Below are positions 23,401 to 35,626 of a stretch of DNA of 64,000 nt, piece by piece. The notes beneath the pieces are model-generated. The model saw nothing but the letters and a program-made list of their open reading frames with translations. It made no database searches and was not told the DNA's origin. Made by a program: the position numbers and the translations under genes. The stretch's first letter is position 1, and every line of letters starts with the position of its first letter. The DNA comes from Arcuatula senhousia (taxonomy: Eukaryota; Mollusca; Bivalvia; Mytilida; Mytilidae): positions 1 through 64,000 of the forward strand of contig CAXARO010001692.1 of the NCBI GenBank assembly GCA_963971305.1, given 5' to 3'.

Positions 23401-24778
23401 TTTTTTTTTTAGATTTATAATAAAATTATGAGTTTGAAGATATTTTCTAGCGAGCGATTATTGTTTTTTCAATTTGAAAAAATAAAATATCAATTAAATG
23501 ATATTTCCAAGCAAGCTAACTACATGTATAAAAATTATTCATCTGTTCATTGGTTTTCTCATTTTGCCTGGAAAGATAACATCTGCATGTTCAAATTCAA
23601 AATGAAAAATCAACTGAACTGTGAGTTTAAAACATGGATTATGATACAACTGTAAGATAATTACAGTACTAACATGTTAAATTATATGTATGCATGGTGT
23701 ACAGAGAATATGTTTGAGGAGATCTCTATAATATAGCTGGTGAACTGAACAGGAAAATAATTTCTTGTTTAATAATGTTCCTGCGTACTGTATTTGATAT
23801 ACATTGTATTATATTCCAACTTTATGGAAATGCAGGTGCCTTATTGTGATCTGTCACGAGAATCTGATAATCACTTAATGTATTTTGTTCTGTCATATTC
23901 TAAAATTGGAATCCTGGCATTAAACAAAAATTGATTCTGTTGTTGCTAAAAAGCTGTTCAAGAGACAAAAAAGTTAACAACACTAACCTTTGATTTTATA
24001 ATTCATTTTCCAGCTTCCTTTGTCATTTTTTCAGGAACACAAACAGACGTACATGTGTATGTTCTTTGAATTTGTATTTTACAATGCAACAGAAGTTCAG
24101 TTTACACATGACCAAACCTTTAGGTGGGAATTAAGTCTTCATTGCTAAAATCACCTTGTGACATTTTTTTTACTTCAGTTTCTATCAGGGCAAGGAATAA
24201 TCTATATTATTCCTTGATCAGGTTATGTTATGAAATAAATGGTTTTCTGTGTCACTTTAGAGCGATTTTAAACCTTCTTGTTCCTACTTAACTTAGATAC
24301 GTTTTTGTCAAACGCACAGATGACTAAAATATTTTTAAAAATAAAATAGGAATCTGATGCGGGCGATAAGCATCTGTGTAAATTAATATGTTTACCATGT
24401 AAACAGTACCAACCATTAAACTTTAAGGCGTGTTTGTGTCATAAAACAGTATTCTGGATATAATTTTTTTTTTCTGCAAGATAAAAAAAATGCTGCAATT
24501 AGAAAAAAATTTATTTTGCTATGACACTTTTAAAAAAGCCATGCATTGAATTTTACCCCTGAACATAAAACCAAAGCCCCTCCCTTCAAGTTACATGATT
24601 TGTCCCTTGTCTCTTATTTATAATGTTATATACCGGTACCCAATATAAGTGGCTTATATCTTATTTGTGGCTGCACTTTCACTTTGAAGTGCCTTATAGA
24701 TAACTGATTATGATTTGATGTTCATGATGTTAATTTGATGATTGACTTATAAGTCTTTTATTGCTGCAATCCGTTTTT
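20470..24778. other. Copy B, no gene recognised
   Basis: Equivalent to about 9333-13,645. It contains the 72-bp array (20,770-21,270). A 332-bp insertion at 23,589-23,920, flanked by GCAT on both sides, is absent from copy A; it has no clear inverted ends and the ORF at 23,428-23,655 straddles its left edge. No protein family is recognisable. Confidence 0.5.
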
Positions 24779-25529
24779 GTCTCGCCTGCGACGAATGTCG
24801 CAAAAAGCGAGACTTAGGTATGGTGATTCCGGCGGCGACGGCGACGGCGACGGCGGCGGCGGCGGCGTCCACAATTGGTTAAAGTTTTTGCTTAAGTCTG
24901 TTTTATGTGAACTAGTTATGTTACACCATTGATATTTGGTATGCAGTTGCATCAGCATCAGTACAGATCAGTTTTAAAAGGATTTCACCTGTATGCTCCT
25001 GCAGTCACGGTCTACTGACTTTGAAATTTTACACTGATTTGGCCGAGGTTAACCTTATTTCTTAAGTCTGTTTAACATGAAGCAGTTATGTTACACCATT
25101 GATATTTGGTATGCAGTTGCATCAGCATTAGTACAGATCAGTTTTCAAAGGATTTCACCTGTATGCTCCTGCAGTCACGGTCTACTGACTTTGAAATTTT
25201 ACACTGATTTGGCCGAGGTTAACCTTTTTTCTTAAGTCTGTTTAACATGAAGCAGTTATGGTACATCATTGATATTGGGTATGCAATTGCATTAGCATCA
25301 GTACAGATCAATTTCAAAAGTATTTTGTCTGTATGATCCTGCAGTCACAGTCTACTGACTTTGAGATTTTACACTTCTTAACTTTTTACTTATGTCACGA
25401 GTGTTTTTTATAAAGCAGTTATGGTTCACCATTTATATTTGGTATGCAGCTGCTTAAGCATTAGTTAAGATCAGTTTAAGGGGGATTATTACTTCATTTT
25501 ATACTGTGTCCAGTTGCGACAGGCGAGAC
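24779..25529. mobile_element. 751-bp TIR element with internal 170-bp repeats
   Basis: Ends are GTCTCGCCTG (24,779-24,788) and CAGGCGAGAC (25,520-25,529), perfect inverted repeats. The left end also folds alone: TGCGAC-GAAT-GTCGCA nested in GTCTCGC...GCGAGAC. A (GGCGAC)n/(GGC)n run lies at 24,829-24,867. Four units of about 170 bp start at 24,891, 25,061, 25,231 and about 25,388. Copy A lacks it (continuous at about 13,648). No ORF, so it is non-autonomous. The target-site duplication is not clear. Confidence 0.8.
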
Positions 25530-26013
25530 ATGTCTCTGTGTTAACAGTTTATTTATTACAGATATTCTAAATTATTGTTAAAACATATATGTTATCCCAT
25601 ATTTCATTATCTTATATATAGAGCAGACAACATTTGCTTTGAGGCAAGCTAATTGTTGAGACCAGTTTGATACCTTGTTTTAAGAGTCGTCTCAGTCGTG
25701 CATTTTATGCAATGTCAACAAACTTTACCTTCAGGTTCGAATTCGTAATCTATTGTATCTTTGTTGAGTTCTTGCTCAGGGGAAAACATTACAATAATAA
25801 AACGAAACGAATCATTTTTCAAGTGTAGATCATTCGCCCCTACATTTAAATGGTCCAATAATAAACACACGTTTTTCTTTAAGCTATCATATCAAAAAGT
25901 TTACATGTATTTCTGAGATCAGAAAGAGATAATAAAGATGAGTTATTTTGATATTGATTCTATCGTGCAATCTTGGTTTAATGGGCTGTGACATGTTCAG
26001 TCATCCAAAATTT

Positions 26014-26084
26014 GACCCAGAACAGGATTTGAACCTGTATCTCTTGCTTTTATAAACAAACGCTTTTCTTTAAGCTATCTAGGT
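26014..26084 (-). tRNA. tRNA-like cloverleaf, probable pseudogene (copy B)
   Basis: Copy-B version of the tRNA-like sequence at 14,094-14,164. The acceptor, D and T stems are unchanged; one substitution falls in the already imperfect anticodon stem. Confidence 0.4.
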
Positions 26085-26134
26085 TACTTAATTTTATCCA
26101 AATGTACCTGACTTTTTTAGTATTTTTTTATATT

Positions 26135-29100
26135 TTTTTTAATAATTTATTAGTGCAAATTAACCTTGTTACGATTGTCAATTTTGATCATTATTATACT
26201 TGTATATATATTTAGTTAATGCTACTTTTGTTATTAACTAGCTATAAGAGCATATTAATGTCTGATCGTTATGGTTGTAAGTGCCATCTATTGTATGACT
26301 AATTGTATTACTTTTTAGAGGTATAAATTTTCACCTACACATATTTTTGTTTGGCCTTCTCTCTGAAACTCTTTTTTTATTTTTTTAAACTTTCTTGTAT
26401 TTCATTTGACACAATCAGAACCTTCATTTATCTTATTTTTATTTTTTGTGTGTGACCAGTGTAAGGTAAACACTTCTGTAACCGTCGGTTCTGTCTGGTT
26501 TTTGTTTTGTTTTTGTCACTGAAATAGTTAGTGAAATTTTTTACTTTTATTTTTATTTTATTATTATTTTTTTTTTTAATCTATTGGCCATTCAGTGATA
26601 ACTTTCAATCCAACTCAAATATATCAAAACAATTATAACTGCTAGACAAGTTCTTTTAACTAAAACCTGGTCCAAATTTTCGATCACAATTAAGATTAAC
26701 AGTAGTCGTGTGAAATATACTTAAAGGCTAAAAACTTTGAATTTTGTTTCTCACACATTATATAATTGACTGGGTATTGATCATTTATTTACTAGTATAT
26801 TATTATCATTGTCTAGTAATTAATATATTGTTATTATCTATAGTGTTCTCTGTAACATGTCTACTAGCAATAGTATTAAGCTATGTTTCTGGAATATCGG
26901 AGGTCTGAAATCAAAATCCAAGCAACTTAACAAGTCCACTGACCCCTTGTTTATGAAAGAAATATCAACTTATGATATTGTTTTTTTTAGCTGAGACCCA
27001 TGTAGGTTATAGTGACTCATTAAGCTTTTCTGACTTTAACTATTTTCCAGTCTGTAGGCAAAAGTCCAAAAACGGTAGATTTTTTGGCGGCTTAGGTATC
27101 CTATACAAACCTCATCTCAAACAGGGTATAAAAATTTTACCAATAAATAACACAAATTTTCAGTGGGTAGTTCTTAAAAAAGATTACTTTAATATGGGCC
27201 GAGATATCTATACCTGCGTTGTTTATAACCCTCCAGCTCAGTCTCCGATTTCCAATGCCATAGAACAAGAAGGGAAAACTTTATTAGATATTCTGTCTGA
27301 AGACATTGTAAATTTCAATAACTTAGGCGATGTTATGATTTGTGGCGATTTTAATGCCAGAACTGCCAGAGAGCATGATTTTATCTTTGGTGATAATGAC
27401 TATTACAATACAAGTTACAAGGACTATGTCTCTGATGTTGATGCTGGTATGAGGAACAATCATGATCATGTCATTGATCAAAGAGGTAAAGACCTGTTAA
27501 ATTTATGTATAGGGAACAAACTTAGAATACTTAATGGGAGATTAATGGGTGACTCTTTTGGCAAGTTCACTTGTTATACACCTAATGGTTGCAGCACAGT
27601 AGACTATGTTCTTGCTTCTGAATCTTTATTAAGCCAGATTCCATTTTTTAAAGTATCTGACTTCATTCCTACCCTTTCTGATGCTCATTGCAAGCTCACC
27701 TGGAACATTTATGCCAATTTTCGCGAACCCCCTCCTAGAGAATCTAACAAATCTATACCCCCTCAATATAAGTGGGATGAATCCTCTAGCACAAAATTGG
27801 AATTTGAATTACAAAATCCACAAATTTCTGAGCGATTAAAAAAGTTTGTAAATGAAGAAATTGATCTCTCAAATGAAGACTCAATTAATATTGCTTGTTC
27901 TAACTTTGAATCAATAATCATAGATACTTGTGATAAATGTTTGAAAAGACCCCCGCCATCAAAAAATAAAAAAGTAACAAAGCATAAACGATTTTTTGAC
28001 TCTGAACTTCATGACATGAAATCTCAACTAAAATATAAGGCTAAATTAATGTCACAAAATCCCTATAATATGGAACTTAGAAATAATTACTACAGACTTT
28101 ATAGGATTTATAATAAAACAAGAAAGCACAAGGCTAAAAATTTTAGCAATAGTATAATAAAACAACTAGATGAGCTAGAATCAAATAATCCAAAAGCATA
28201 TTGGTCTTTAATTAACTCTCTTAAAGAGAAAAATGATGACAAAATTTCTGTAGCACCATCAGATTTCAAAAATCACTTCGAAAGTCTTAATAAAATTCCA
28301 GACAGATATGAAAAAAGAGTCAATGAAATTAAAACATTACTTTTAGATTATGAGAAAGGCTACAATTCATTTACAGACCTTGACTTCTCCATCACAGATA
28401 CTGAAATACTGTCAGGTATCAATAAACTTAAAAATAACAAATCTGGTGGTCTTCAATTGATTACAAATGATATCCTAAAATCTGGGAAAATACATTTACT
28501 ACCAGGCATAAAGAAGCTATTTAACTCAATACTCTTGTCTGGATTTTACCCTAATAACTGGTCTGCGGGTTACCTTAGCCCTATATTTAAATCGGGCGAC
28601 CGCAGCAATCCTGAAAACTATAGAGGTATAGCCATAACTGGTTGTTTAGGGAAGCTGTTTAACTCAATTTTCAACAACAGACTTGATAAATATTTGGAAC
28701 AACATAATTTGATAACACCTTTCCAAATAGGTTTTACTAAAAAATCAAGAGCCTCTGATCATATGTTTGTATTAAAAACTATAATAGATAAATATACAAA
28801 ATCAAATAAAAAACTATATGCATGCTTTGTTGACTTTAGAAAAGCATTTGATACAGTTATTCATGATGCAATATACATGAAAATGTTGCAAAATGGAATA
28901 GGTGGATTGTTTTATAGTTTATTAAAAAACATGTATTCTAAATCATTACTCTCTGTTAGAGTGGGTCATGAATTAACTGACACCTTTGCTTCTAGTATCG
29001 GAGTACGTCAGGGCGATGTCTTGAGCCCTAATCTTTTTAAGATCTTTATTAATGATCTCCCAAAATACCTTGAATCTTGTTCAGATAATATATATCTTAA

Positions 29101-30575
29101 TACCCATAGAGTTAACTGCCTTCTTTATGCTGATGATGTGGTTCTTGTATCAAAATCAGCCTTTGGTCTTCAAGAAAGCTTGAATTTGTTAGAAACATAT
29201 TGTAATGATTGGTGTATTGATGTCAATACTTCAAAAACTAAAGTGCTTATATTCAATAAACCAGGCAGACTCATTAATGATAAATTCACTTTCAGAGGTA
29301 TTCCAATAGAAAATGTTCGTAAATACAAATATCTAGGAATCTTATTCACCATATCTGGCTCCTTTACTGAGGCAAAGCATGATCTATTCAATAAAGCAAC
29401 CAAGGCACTATATAAACTTAAAGCAGATTTGTTGTCCCTCAGACCAAGCATCAAGTCATCATTACATATATTTAACCACACTGTGAAACCTATTTTGAAT
29501 TATAGCTCTGAAATATGGGGGTGCTATTTACCAAAATCTTTTAATAGTACCTCATTATGTGATTTTACAAAACTTCCAGCTGTCTTCCCTTGTGAAAAAA
29601 TGGAAATACATCTTCTAAAATATTTACTTGGTGTCAGTAAAAAAGCTTCAAATTTTGCTGTTTTATCAGAATTTGGTAAATATCCAATAATATTTGATTG
29701 TTTTAAGTCTGTTTTGAATTACTGGCACAGGTTAGATAATTCACCTACTGAACTATTAAAAAATGCATTCACTGAAATGAAGTTAATGCACAACAATGGG
29801 ATAGACACCTGGTATGGTTCTTTAATGTCTCTACTTAAAATTTTAAATATTCCTGTAGAGAGTGGCTCAGCAACCTTAAATAAAAATTATGTAAAATATT
29901 CCATTAGTGAACATTTAAAAGATTTATTCAAAAAACTATGGTACAAACATAGAGAAAAACTTATCTCTGAAGAAAGCAAACTTAGAACTTATCTAAAGAT
30001 CAAATGTAATTTTGGTTATGAAAAATATTTAGACATTATTAATGAATTTGACAAAAGAAAGTGTTTTGCTAAATTTAGAGTGAGTAACCATCAACTCAAA
30101 ATTGAATTGGGTAGATATACTAAACCTTTGACCCCATTAGATCATAGGATTTGTGATAAATGTAACCTAAATAAGGTCGAAGACGAATTGCATTATTTTT
30201 CAGAATGCCCTAAATTTAATACTAATAGAAATTTACTATTTAATACCGTAAATATATATAACACTAACTTTATAAACCTTTCTGCTTTCGACAGACTTTT
30301 TTGGTGTTTCACTTGTGAAAATGATAAAATTATTCATCAGCTGAGCAGCTTTCTGCAGGAAAGCAATATAACTTAATTGGTTGCTACTAAATGTTTTACA
30401 TAAAGTTTTACTCTTGTGTACAAGGAGCCTTATTATATATATATCAATTGAACATGTTATTATCTTTGTTCATTTTGTATTGTTCTCACTTTAAATCATA
30501 TTTGTTGTATTGTATTTGCCCCTTGAGGGCCCATGATTGGCCAATAAATGATTGATTGATTGATTGATTGATTGA
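26135..30575 (+). mobile_element. Full-length LINE (non-LTR retrotransposon)
   Basis: A 4.4-kb insertion absent from copy A. Flanks carry TATATT at 26,129-26,134 and 30,576-30,581, consistent with a short target-site duplication. It has a 5' leader of about 720 bp, one long ORF encoding endonuclease and reverse transcriptase, a 3' UTR of about 165 bp, and a simple-repeat tail (TGATTGATTGAT, 30,548-30,575) instead of poly(A). Such microsatellite tails occur in several non-LTR clades; I do not assign one. The insertion is young: the ORF is almost intact. Confidence 0.92.
26857..30376 (+). CDS. LINE ORF: endonuclease-reverse transcriptase, one apparent frameshift
   Basis: Enables target-primed reverse transcription of the element. 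The continuous frame runs 26,972-30,376 (1,134 codons). The natural start is probably ATG 26,857, whose frame encodes CFWNIGGL, the usual beginning of an APE-type endonuclease. A run of eight T (26,981-26,988) shifts it by one base just before LAETHVG. Counting from 26,972: endonuclease motif CGDFNAR at residues 124-130 and VDYVLAS plus SDAHCKL later; RT motifs NYRGIAITGCLGKLFN, CFVDFRKAFDT (618-628), RQGDVLSP and the catalytic YADD (719-722); a C-terminal CxxC...H....C zinc ribbon near 1060-1080. One T fewer would restore the full frame, so this is either a recent mutation or a homopolymer sequencing error. Confidence 0.93.
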
Positions 30576-30581
30576 TATATT

Positions 30582-31095
30582 GCAAAAATTCAGTTTTTTC
30601 CAATGTATTTTTAGAAATTGAACGGTGACTCAATGATTTTATACCTTAATTTCAAAGAACTAACCAAAATTGATGTTTTGACAAAATAATACAAAAAAAG
30701 CTATCCTGTTAAATTAAAAATAATAATAATAATAAAGATTTTCCCCATAAAATCTATATAAAAATAGCCAAATTTGAACTGTTTTTGACAATTTTCTTCA
30801 AAAATTAAGAACGGTGACCCATTCTTTTTATTTCATTCTTCATGCATATGCACTTAGAAACTTCTTATGACAAAATTTAAGAAAATTCTATCTTACCGAT
30901 ATTTTTACTACTGTACTACCTTAAGAGTACACATGTGTTTGCTTTGTGAGCAAATAGGAAGTGCTTCATTTATCAAATAAACTTCAACTCCATTAGAAAG
31001 TCTGGTATCTCTAAAATTACGGATTATACCCGATTTCAGACATACATGTAATGTTTTGCCCTACGTATAATAAAAAACATTTGCTAACTCACAAT
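30582..31095. other. Copy B, no gene recognised
   Basis: Continuation of duplication copy B after the LINE, matching 14,212-14,711. No coding region. Confidence 0.55.
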
Positions 31096-31285
31096 ATCTC
31101 CTTGTAGATATTTTCATCATATTGTCTCCTTGTAAATAAACAGGTTTCTCATGATATTGTCTCCTTGTAAATAAACAGGTTTTCCATAATATTGTCTCCT
31201 TGTAAATAAACAGGTTTTTTATCATATTGTCTCCTGATAAATAAACAGGTTTCTCATAATATTGTCTCCTGATAAATAATCAGGT
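31096..31285. repeat. 35-bp minisatellite (copy B)
   Basis: About six units of the same 35-bp sequence as 14,712-15,035, fewer than in copy A. Confidence 0.88.
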
Positions 31286-31456
31286 TTCTCATGATATTGC
31301 CATTTAAATGATTGCATGTTGTTGATGTTGGTTCCTTAAAATTACGAATAAAGATCATGAAGATATCAAGTCTGAAAATTTTCTCATTTTCAGGGGATAA
31401 AAGACAGGAGAATGAAACAATCTGTTCTACAGTGTTAATCCATTCGCCACACAGTT

Positions 31457-31689
31457 ATTGCAGTATTGACCGTCGGGGCTAAAGTATGACTCTATAGTTA
31501 ATACCTGACATAATCCCTTGAGTTGCGGGGTATAAATATACGGTTGACAACAAATGTAGGGCTTCAGTCGTATGCACGTCCTTTCAGTTTGGAATCTGGA
31601 TCTGTTGTGTCTTCCTTCGGGCAACCAGTCGAGAGGTCACTTCCGGTTTGTCTAATTTTAGTATCGCCCATTCTGGGAACACTTCCACA
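31457..31689 (-). repeat. 3' LTR (minus-strand orientation)
   Basis: Reads TGTGGAAGTG...ACTGCAAT on the minus strand. No difference from the LTR at 53,046-53,278 is visible (constant offset of 21,589). A TATA-like TATATTTATA lies at 31,531-31,540. The exact outer edge is uncertain by one or two bases because LTR end and target overlap. Confidence 0.92.
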
Positions 31690-31702
31690 TTCCCCTCCAT
31701 TC
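31690..31702 (-). other. Polypurine tract
   Basis: Minus strand GAATGGAGGGGAA abuts the start of the 3' LTR (TGTGGAAG), the position where the plus-strand primer of an LTR retrotransposon is expected. Confidence 0.8.
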
Positions 31703-32045
31703 TATTTGAGAAAGAGTTGATTTTGGGGTTCTTAAGATGCATATCTTGAGATCACTGGCTGAGGGTCAAAAATCGAATAAGTACCAAGAGAATATAAAAC
31801 AGCAAACAAACATCTACAGGTCACCACATGTACGTACAGACAAAAACATGTACAACATCAAAATATTCATTATGGCTGGGTTGCTTAAGGCCAGGGCTGC
31901 CGGCGATGTAAGCTACACAGCTACTCTAAATTCTTAAAACATATTCAAAGGCAACGTATATACACGGTAATTAAACTGGATCTTCCTCTCTAGAAGAATT
32001 AATGAAAACAACTATTTACACGGTCCTAGGCCACCACATAACAAT
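31703..32045 (-). other. 3' untranslated part of the LTR element
   Basis: Non-coding between the polypurine tract and the TatD stop codon. Contains one copy of the recurring motif GCCAGGGCTGCCGGC (31,890-31,904). Confidence 0.5.
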
Positions 32046-33637
32046 TCATCGTCTGTATATCCTGGAGGCATTCTCCGAGGTTTTAACACAGACCTCCTCC
32101 ATGGATACGTTTAAGATACGGCCTAGCTCTTCAGCAACGTAGTGGACCACATATGGAGTAGTGGTGTCTCCTCTGTAGGAAATAAAAGGTGCATCTGATT
32201 CAAGTACCAGATAATCCAATGCTCTGGAGCCGAGTGTCTTTACAAATTTGGAAATTTGGGTTGACTTTTGAGGATGAAAGATAAAGGGAGTTATGCCGAA
32301 TACAATATTGGAAAAATGACCAGAAACAGAATTGAAGACATGCTGTGTGCTGAGGAAACAATGCCAGTGTATCGGATGGTCGGGTTGAAGTTTTCTACTG
32401 AGAGAATCCACCAGTTGTAAATGTAGTTGTTCATCCCCTCGGCAGTGGATCACTACTGCCAACCCTGTTTTGGCTGCTATGTCAAGCTGGACCTCCAAAT
32501 ATCTAATCTGCCTTCTTATGCGAGAAGAGCTGGCCCCGTCGGTGGTGTCTAAGCCACACTCTCCCACTGCCACTGTCCTTGTTGCCTTAACTAGATCCTT
32601 AAGTTGGTCCATGAATCCATCTAGCTGCTGGCTGGAATGTTGGTGAACCAGCCGAGGATGTAGCCCAAAACTGAAAGCATACTCGGGCGACCGCCTCATT
32701 TCTGACCGCTGACTGGCCGTTGGGAATTTATCTGGGAAGCAGAAATTGGCGACTGCTAAACTCATGGTCGTTTTGAATTTCTGTGTTCCCATCAAGTCAA
32801 GTCCAGTCAGGCCAGGGCTACCGGCGTTTGACTGGAACTTGTCCAGATGGAAATGACTGTCTGCAATCGGGAATGGTGGTATCTCCCTCAAAGGATCTGG
32901 AATGATAAACCCCATTGGATCTCTTCCCTCTGTTGAGTCTCTGATCCTCACTTGATAGGTAGGCGTCAGCAATGAAAGGAGAGCTGCGAATACTTTCCAA
33001 TGAAGAAGGGATAAAATCCCAAAGGTGGAGACCGAGCTATAAATAGTAACTCCAGTTAAAGGACACTGATTGTACTTGATAAACTGAGCAGCCAGTAGTT
33101 TCGTTCCCTCACTCAGTTCCAATGGTTGGGTGAGGGTAGGTGGTAGAATTTGATTTATCACGTCGACAAGTTCTGAGGGGACCTGCCTTCCAAGACCTTC
33201 TGCCAACTGATAAAGGCTACCATTTATCAGCTCCACCCACTGGTTTTCACGCTGATCGGGATCGTATCTACAACCACTATTTACTTCAGGGTGTACCTCC
33301 GCTATATGGTTCCTCACCTGCTGTTCCCTCCCAATATGTCTGTGACAGACCCAACAGGCTGTTTCCGGTGCCCAAAACCATGGCAAATGCACATAGGCAT
33401 GCCTTCCTGGGTGTCGCTGTTTTTCCCCACATACTAGGCAGGACCCACCTCTTCTTCTTTCATGTAGTTTCACTATTCTAATGTCCTCACTTGTCAGTTC
33501 TTTCTGTTTGTCAACTTCCTCTGTCTCTAACTCTTGCTGTTGGTTCACTTCCTCTGCCTCTTCCACCACTTCTACTTCCTCCACTACTTCCACTTCTTCC
33601 ACGTAGCCTACCTCTTCCTCCAGTGATATACCTTCTC
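32046..33637 (-). CDS. Zinc-finger plus TatD-family metal-dependent nuclease (terminal exon)
   Basis: TatD proteins are metal-dependent DNases with a TIM-barrel fold. No ATG opens the frame. It continues upstream of 33,602 to a splice acceptor (ctctcttttgcag, exon starting 33,637, phase 1), so the start lies in an unseen upstream exon. Counting from 33,602: an acidic Glu/Val-rich region (1-40); CxxC...H...H at C55, C58, H64, H68; a C2H2-type finger C83, C86, H99, H104; a linker; then the TatD domain from about 243 to 518. Ligand motifs are complete: ADSHFHLD (247-254), GLHPR (313-317), VGECGLD (346-352), VIHCR (384-388), HWHCF (412-416) and LESDAPF (467-473). It occupies the place between pol and the 3' LTR where retroviruses put env. 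The ORF is intact, so it is probably functional or very young. TATDN2-like is the nearest human type I can suggest. Confidence 0.9.
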
Positions 33638-33932
33638 CTGCAAAAGAGAGATTATTAACAAAATTGTTAATTATCCATATATCATTACACAGTTAAAAAA
33701 AAAAAAAAAAAAATATTGTGGTTTTTAGTCTTCTTAAAATATATTGGTACGCAATATCAACTATATTTTATTTACATTTTAAAACAAACAACTTTTTTTT
33801 TTATGCCATATAATCTTTAACATTATTGTTAATTCATTTATTCAACAAACATATATTACACTCATTTTTATTATTATTATTATTTTTTAATTTTTTATTT
33901 TTTTATTATTTTTTTTTTTATATATTTTTTTT
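33638..33932 (-). other. Intron/intergenic AT-rich tract
   Basis: Between the pol tail stop and the TatD exon: homopolymer A and T runs and a polypyrimidine tract leading to the acceptor at 33,638-33,650. No coding. Confidence 0.55.
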
Positions 33933-34388
33933 TTATTCTGGCACATAGTCCTTCAAATAAGCCGGGGGTCTCCTAAACCTAGCCGACTCTTTAGTTGCGC
34001 CACTACTCTGTCCCTCATATATGGAAGGTATTCCCTTATTTGCTTCAGTCCCTTGGTGGCTCTCTTCGTCTGAGATGAAATCTTCCGTATCCGATTCAAA
34101 AGCATACAGGAAAGTCTCGTCATTATCATTACTAATGTCACCTGGAACCTCCATTTCATCTGCCACTATGGTTAAGTCTGCAGTATCTGGTGTCGTTTCA
34201 TCATTATCATTGCTATTGTCACCTGAAGCCTCCATTTCATTTCTCTCTATTGTTACATCTGTCGTCTCCGGTGGCATGTGTTTTTCAGGATCATTCAAAG
34301 TGAGATTAAGACGCTTTCTGACTACCTCGATCCATCGAGCAGGATTTCTATCTTCACACAGTTTAAGTTGGTCATGATGTATAACCAT
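33933..34388 (-). pseudogene. Ty3/Gypsy-like pol C-terminal fragment
   Basis: 151 codons ending in a stop. The start resembles the end of metazoan Gypsy integrases (VIHHDQLKLCEDRN, compare VHHDRLK), followed by a Ser/Asp/Glu-rich linker containing two similar repeats (SNDNDET), and the end RFRRPPAYLKDYVPE matches the typical pol terminus (RRPPAWLKDY). The frame extends only about 50 bases upstream before a stop. The rest of integrase, RNase H, RT and protease is missing. It marks the host LTR element as Gypsy-derived. Confidence 0.7.
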
Positions 34389-35586
34389 CTCTTTCTCCTT
34401 CTTTGTATTTGATAAAGCACAGGGGTAATTACTCGAGTGACGATATATGATTGTATTTCAGGATAATGAGAAGACAACAAAACAAACACCGCTTTTATTG
34501 TTTAGTTAAAAGCCAGGGTAACCGGCAAATAACTGACATATAAATTCTATTTAATAGATCCAGTGTATGCCAGAAAACCCGGCAAACCACTGAACCTAAA
34601 GAAGTTTAAATTTTATTTATTTAATCTCGATGTAACAAAACAAAAACCGTTTATGCTTCAGTTTAGGCCAGGGCAACCGGCCAGTATCTGAAGTTTTTAC
34701 TCTATTACACTAATGCCAGAGTAACCGGCAAGTGGTTAGAGAAATGGTTCTAAATTTTTATTATTATTTTCTGATTATTCTTTAATGGTTAAATTGGTCT
34801 ACAGCAATGACTATTTACTCAAACAGTCACTACTGCAATCGCCACGGTGTTCTCACCATGCCAATTACAACCAATCAATCTCGAATGTTTAGTATTTTCA
34901 GTTAAATTTTAAAGTTTACAATTAAACAATAGGTTTTATCTTTGTCAATTTAACTAGATTTTACTTTACAAAACAATTCTCAAACAACCGAAGGCTACAC
35001 AGTTTCTTTTTATTGTTATTTTGAATTTATGACTGAGATAGACAGGCCAGCACCGCCGTCGCTAATCTATCACAGCCTGTCCTTAACAATGTTTCTAAAG
35101 TTTTAATTTGTATAATAGACCAAAGAAAGAAAATATAATTTTTCTGTGTTGTTATGTATGCGACAGTTTTACAGACTAAGCCAGGGTAACCGGCAAAGAC
35201 TATTCAGGAGCCTAACATTCCCTACTCCTAACTGCCAAGGGTGAAAGTCAAAGATTTAATAGCCAAATGTATGCCAAGCTATTTTCTACTAAGCATAGAA
35301 AATATAGTACTTGAAATGTACAAAAGATTTTAACACCCCAAATATTTAGACTAGAAAAGACTTTCAACCAAGTTCATATAAAATGAACACATGAAATGGG
35401 TTTGGGACTTTTTAATCAACTGTGCGAACTGTGCAGTCTATAATGAAATGTTGTACATGCATGCAAATTGCGTATTTCTTTATTTCTCAAAATGAAAACT
35501 AAATTTATAATGAAAAATATACTCTATGAAATCAATATGAAAATCACTTCACTGACAAAAATATTCAGTGAAATGACAAAATAAAT
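34389..35586 (-). other. Non-coding leader of the LTR element with recurring 15-bp motif
   Basis: No ORF. GCCAGGGTAACCGGC or close variants occur at 34,512-34,526, 34,569-34,583, 34,667-34,681, 34,715-34,729 and 35,180-35,194. The same motif is at 31,890-31,904 and inside the TatD exon at 32,811-32,825. At the right edge, 35,549-35,586 is an inverted repeat (CACTGA...TCAGTG) also found twice at 52,831-52,922. Confidence 0.7.
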
Positions 35587-35626
35587 GGGCTATTCCAGAA
35601 ATAGTCTGTACCCCCCCTGTGGAAGA
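35587..35626 (+). repeat. Left terminal inverted repeat
   Basis: Perfect reverse complement of 52,752-52,791. Divergence begins at 35,627. Confidence 0.95.

Larger units (their letters stand above)
17312..31456 (+). repeat. Large duplication, copy B (left part)
   Basis: Collinear with 4172-15,192. Differences include absence of the 1.9-kb repeat element, a 153-bp insertion at 18,296-18,448, a 332-bp insertion at 23,589-23,920 bounded by GCAT repeats, a repeat fragment near 21,430-21,537, the TIR element at 24.8 kb and the LINE at 26.1 kb. It is cut by the LTR element at 31,457 and resumes at 53,279. Confidence 0.88.

Noticed and set aside
31427..31720. Short ORFs in and around the LTR (also 53,028-53,213)
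   Set aside because: They lie in the LTR and recur only because the LTR is duplicated.
33140..33481. 113-codon plus-strand ORF
   Set aside because: Antisense shadow of the TatD exon.
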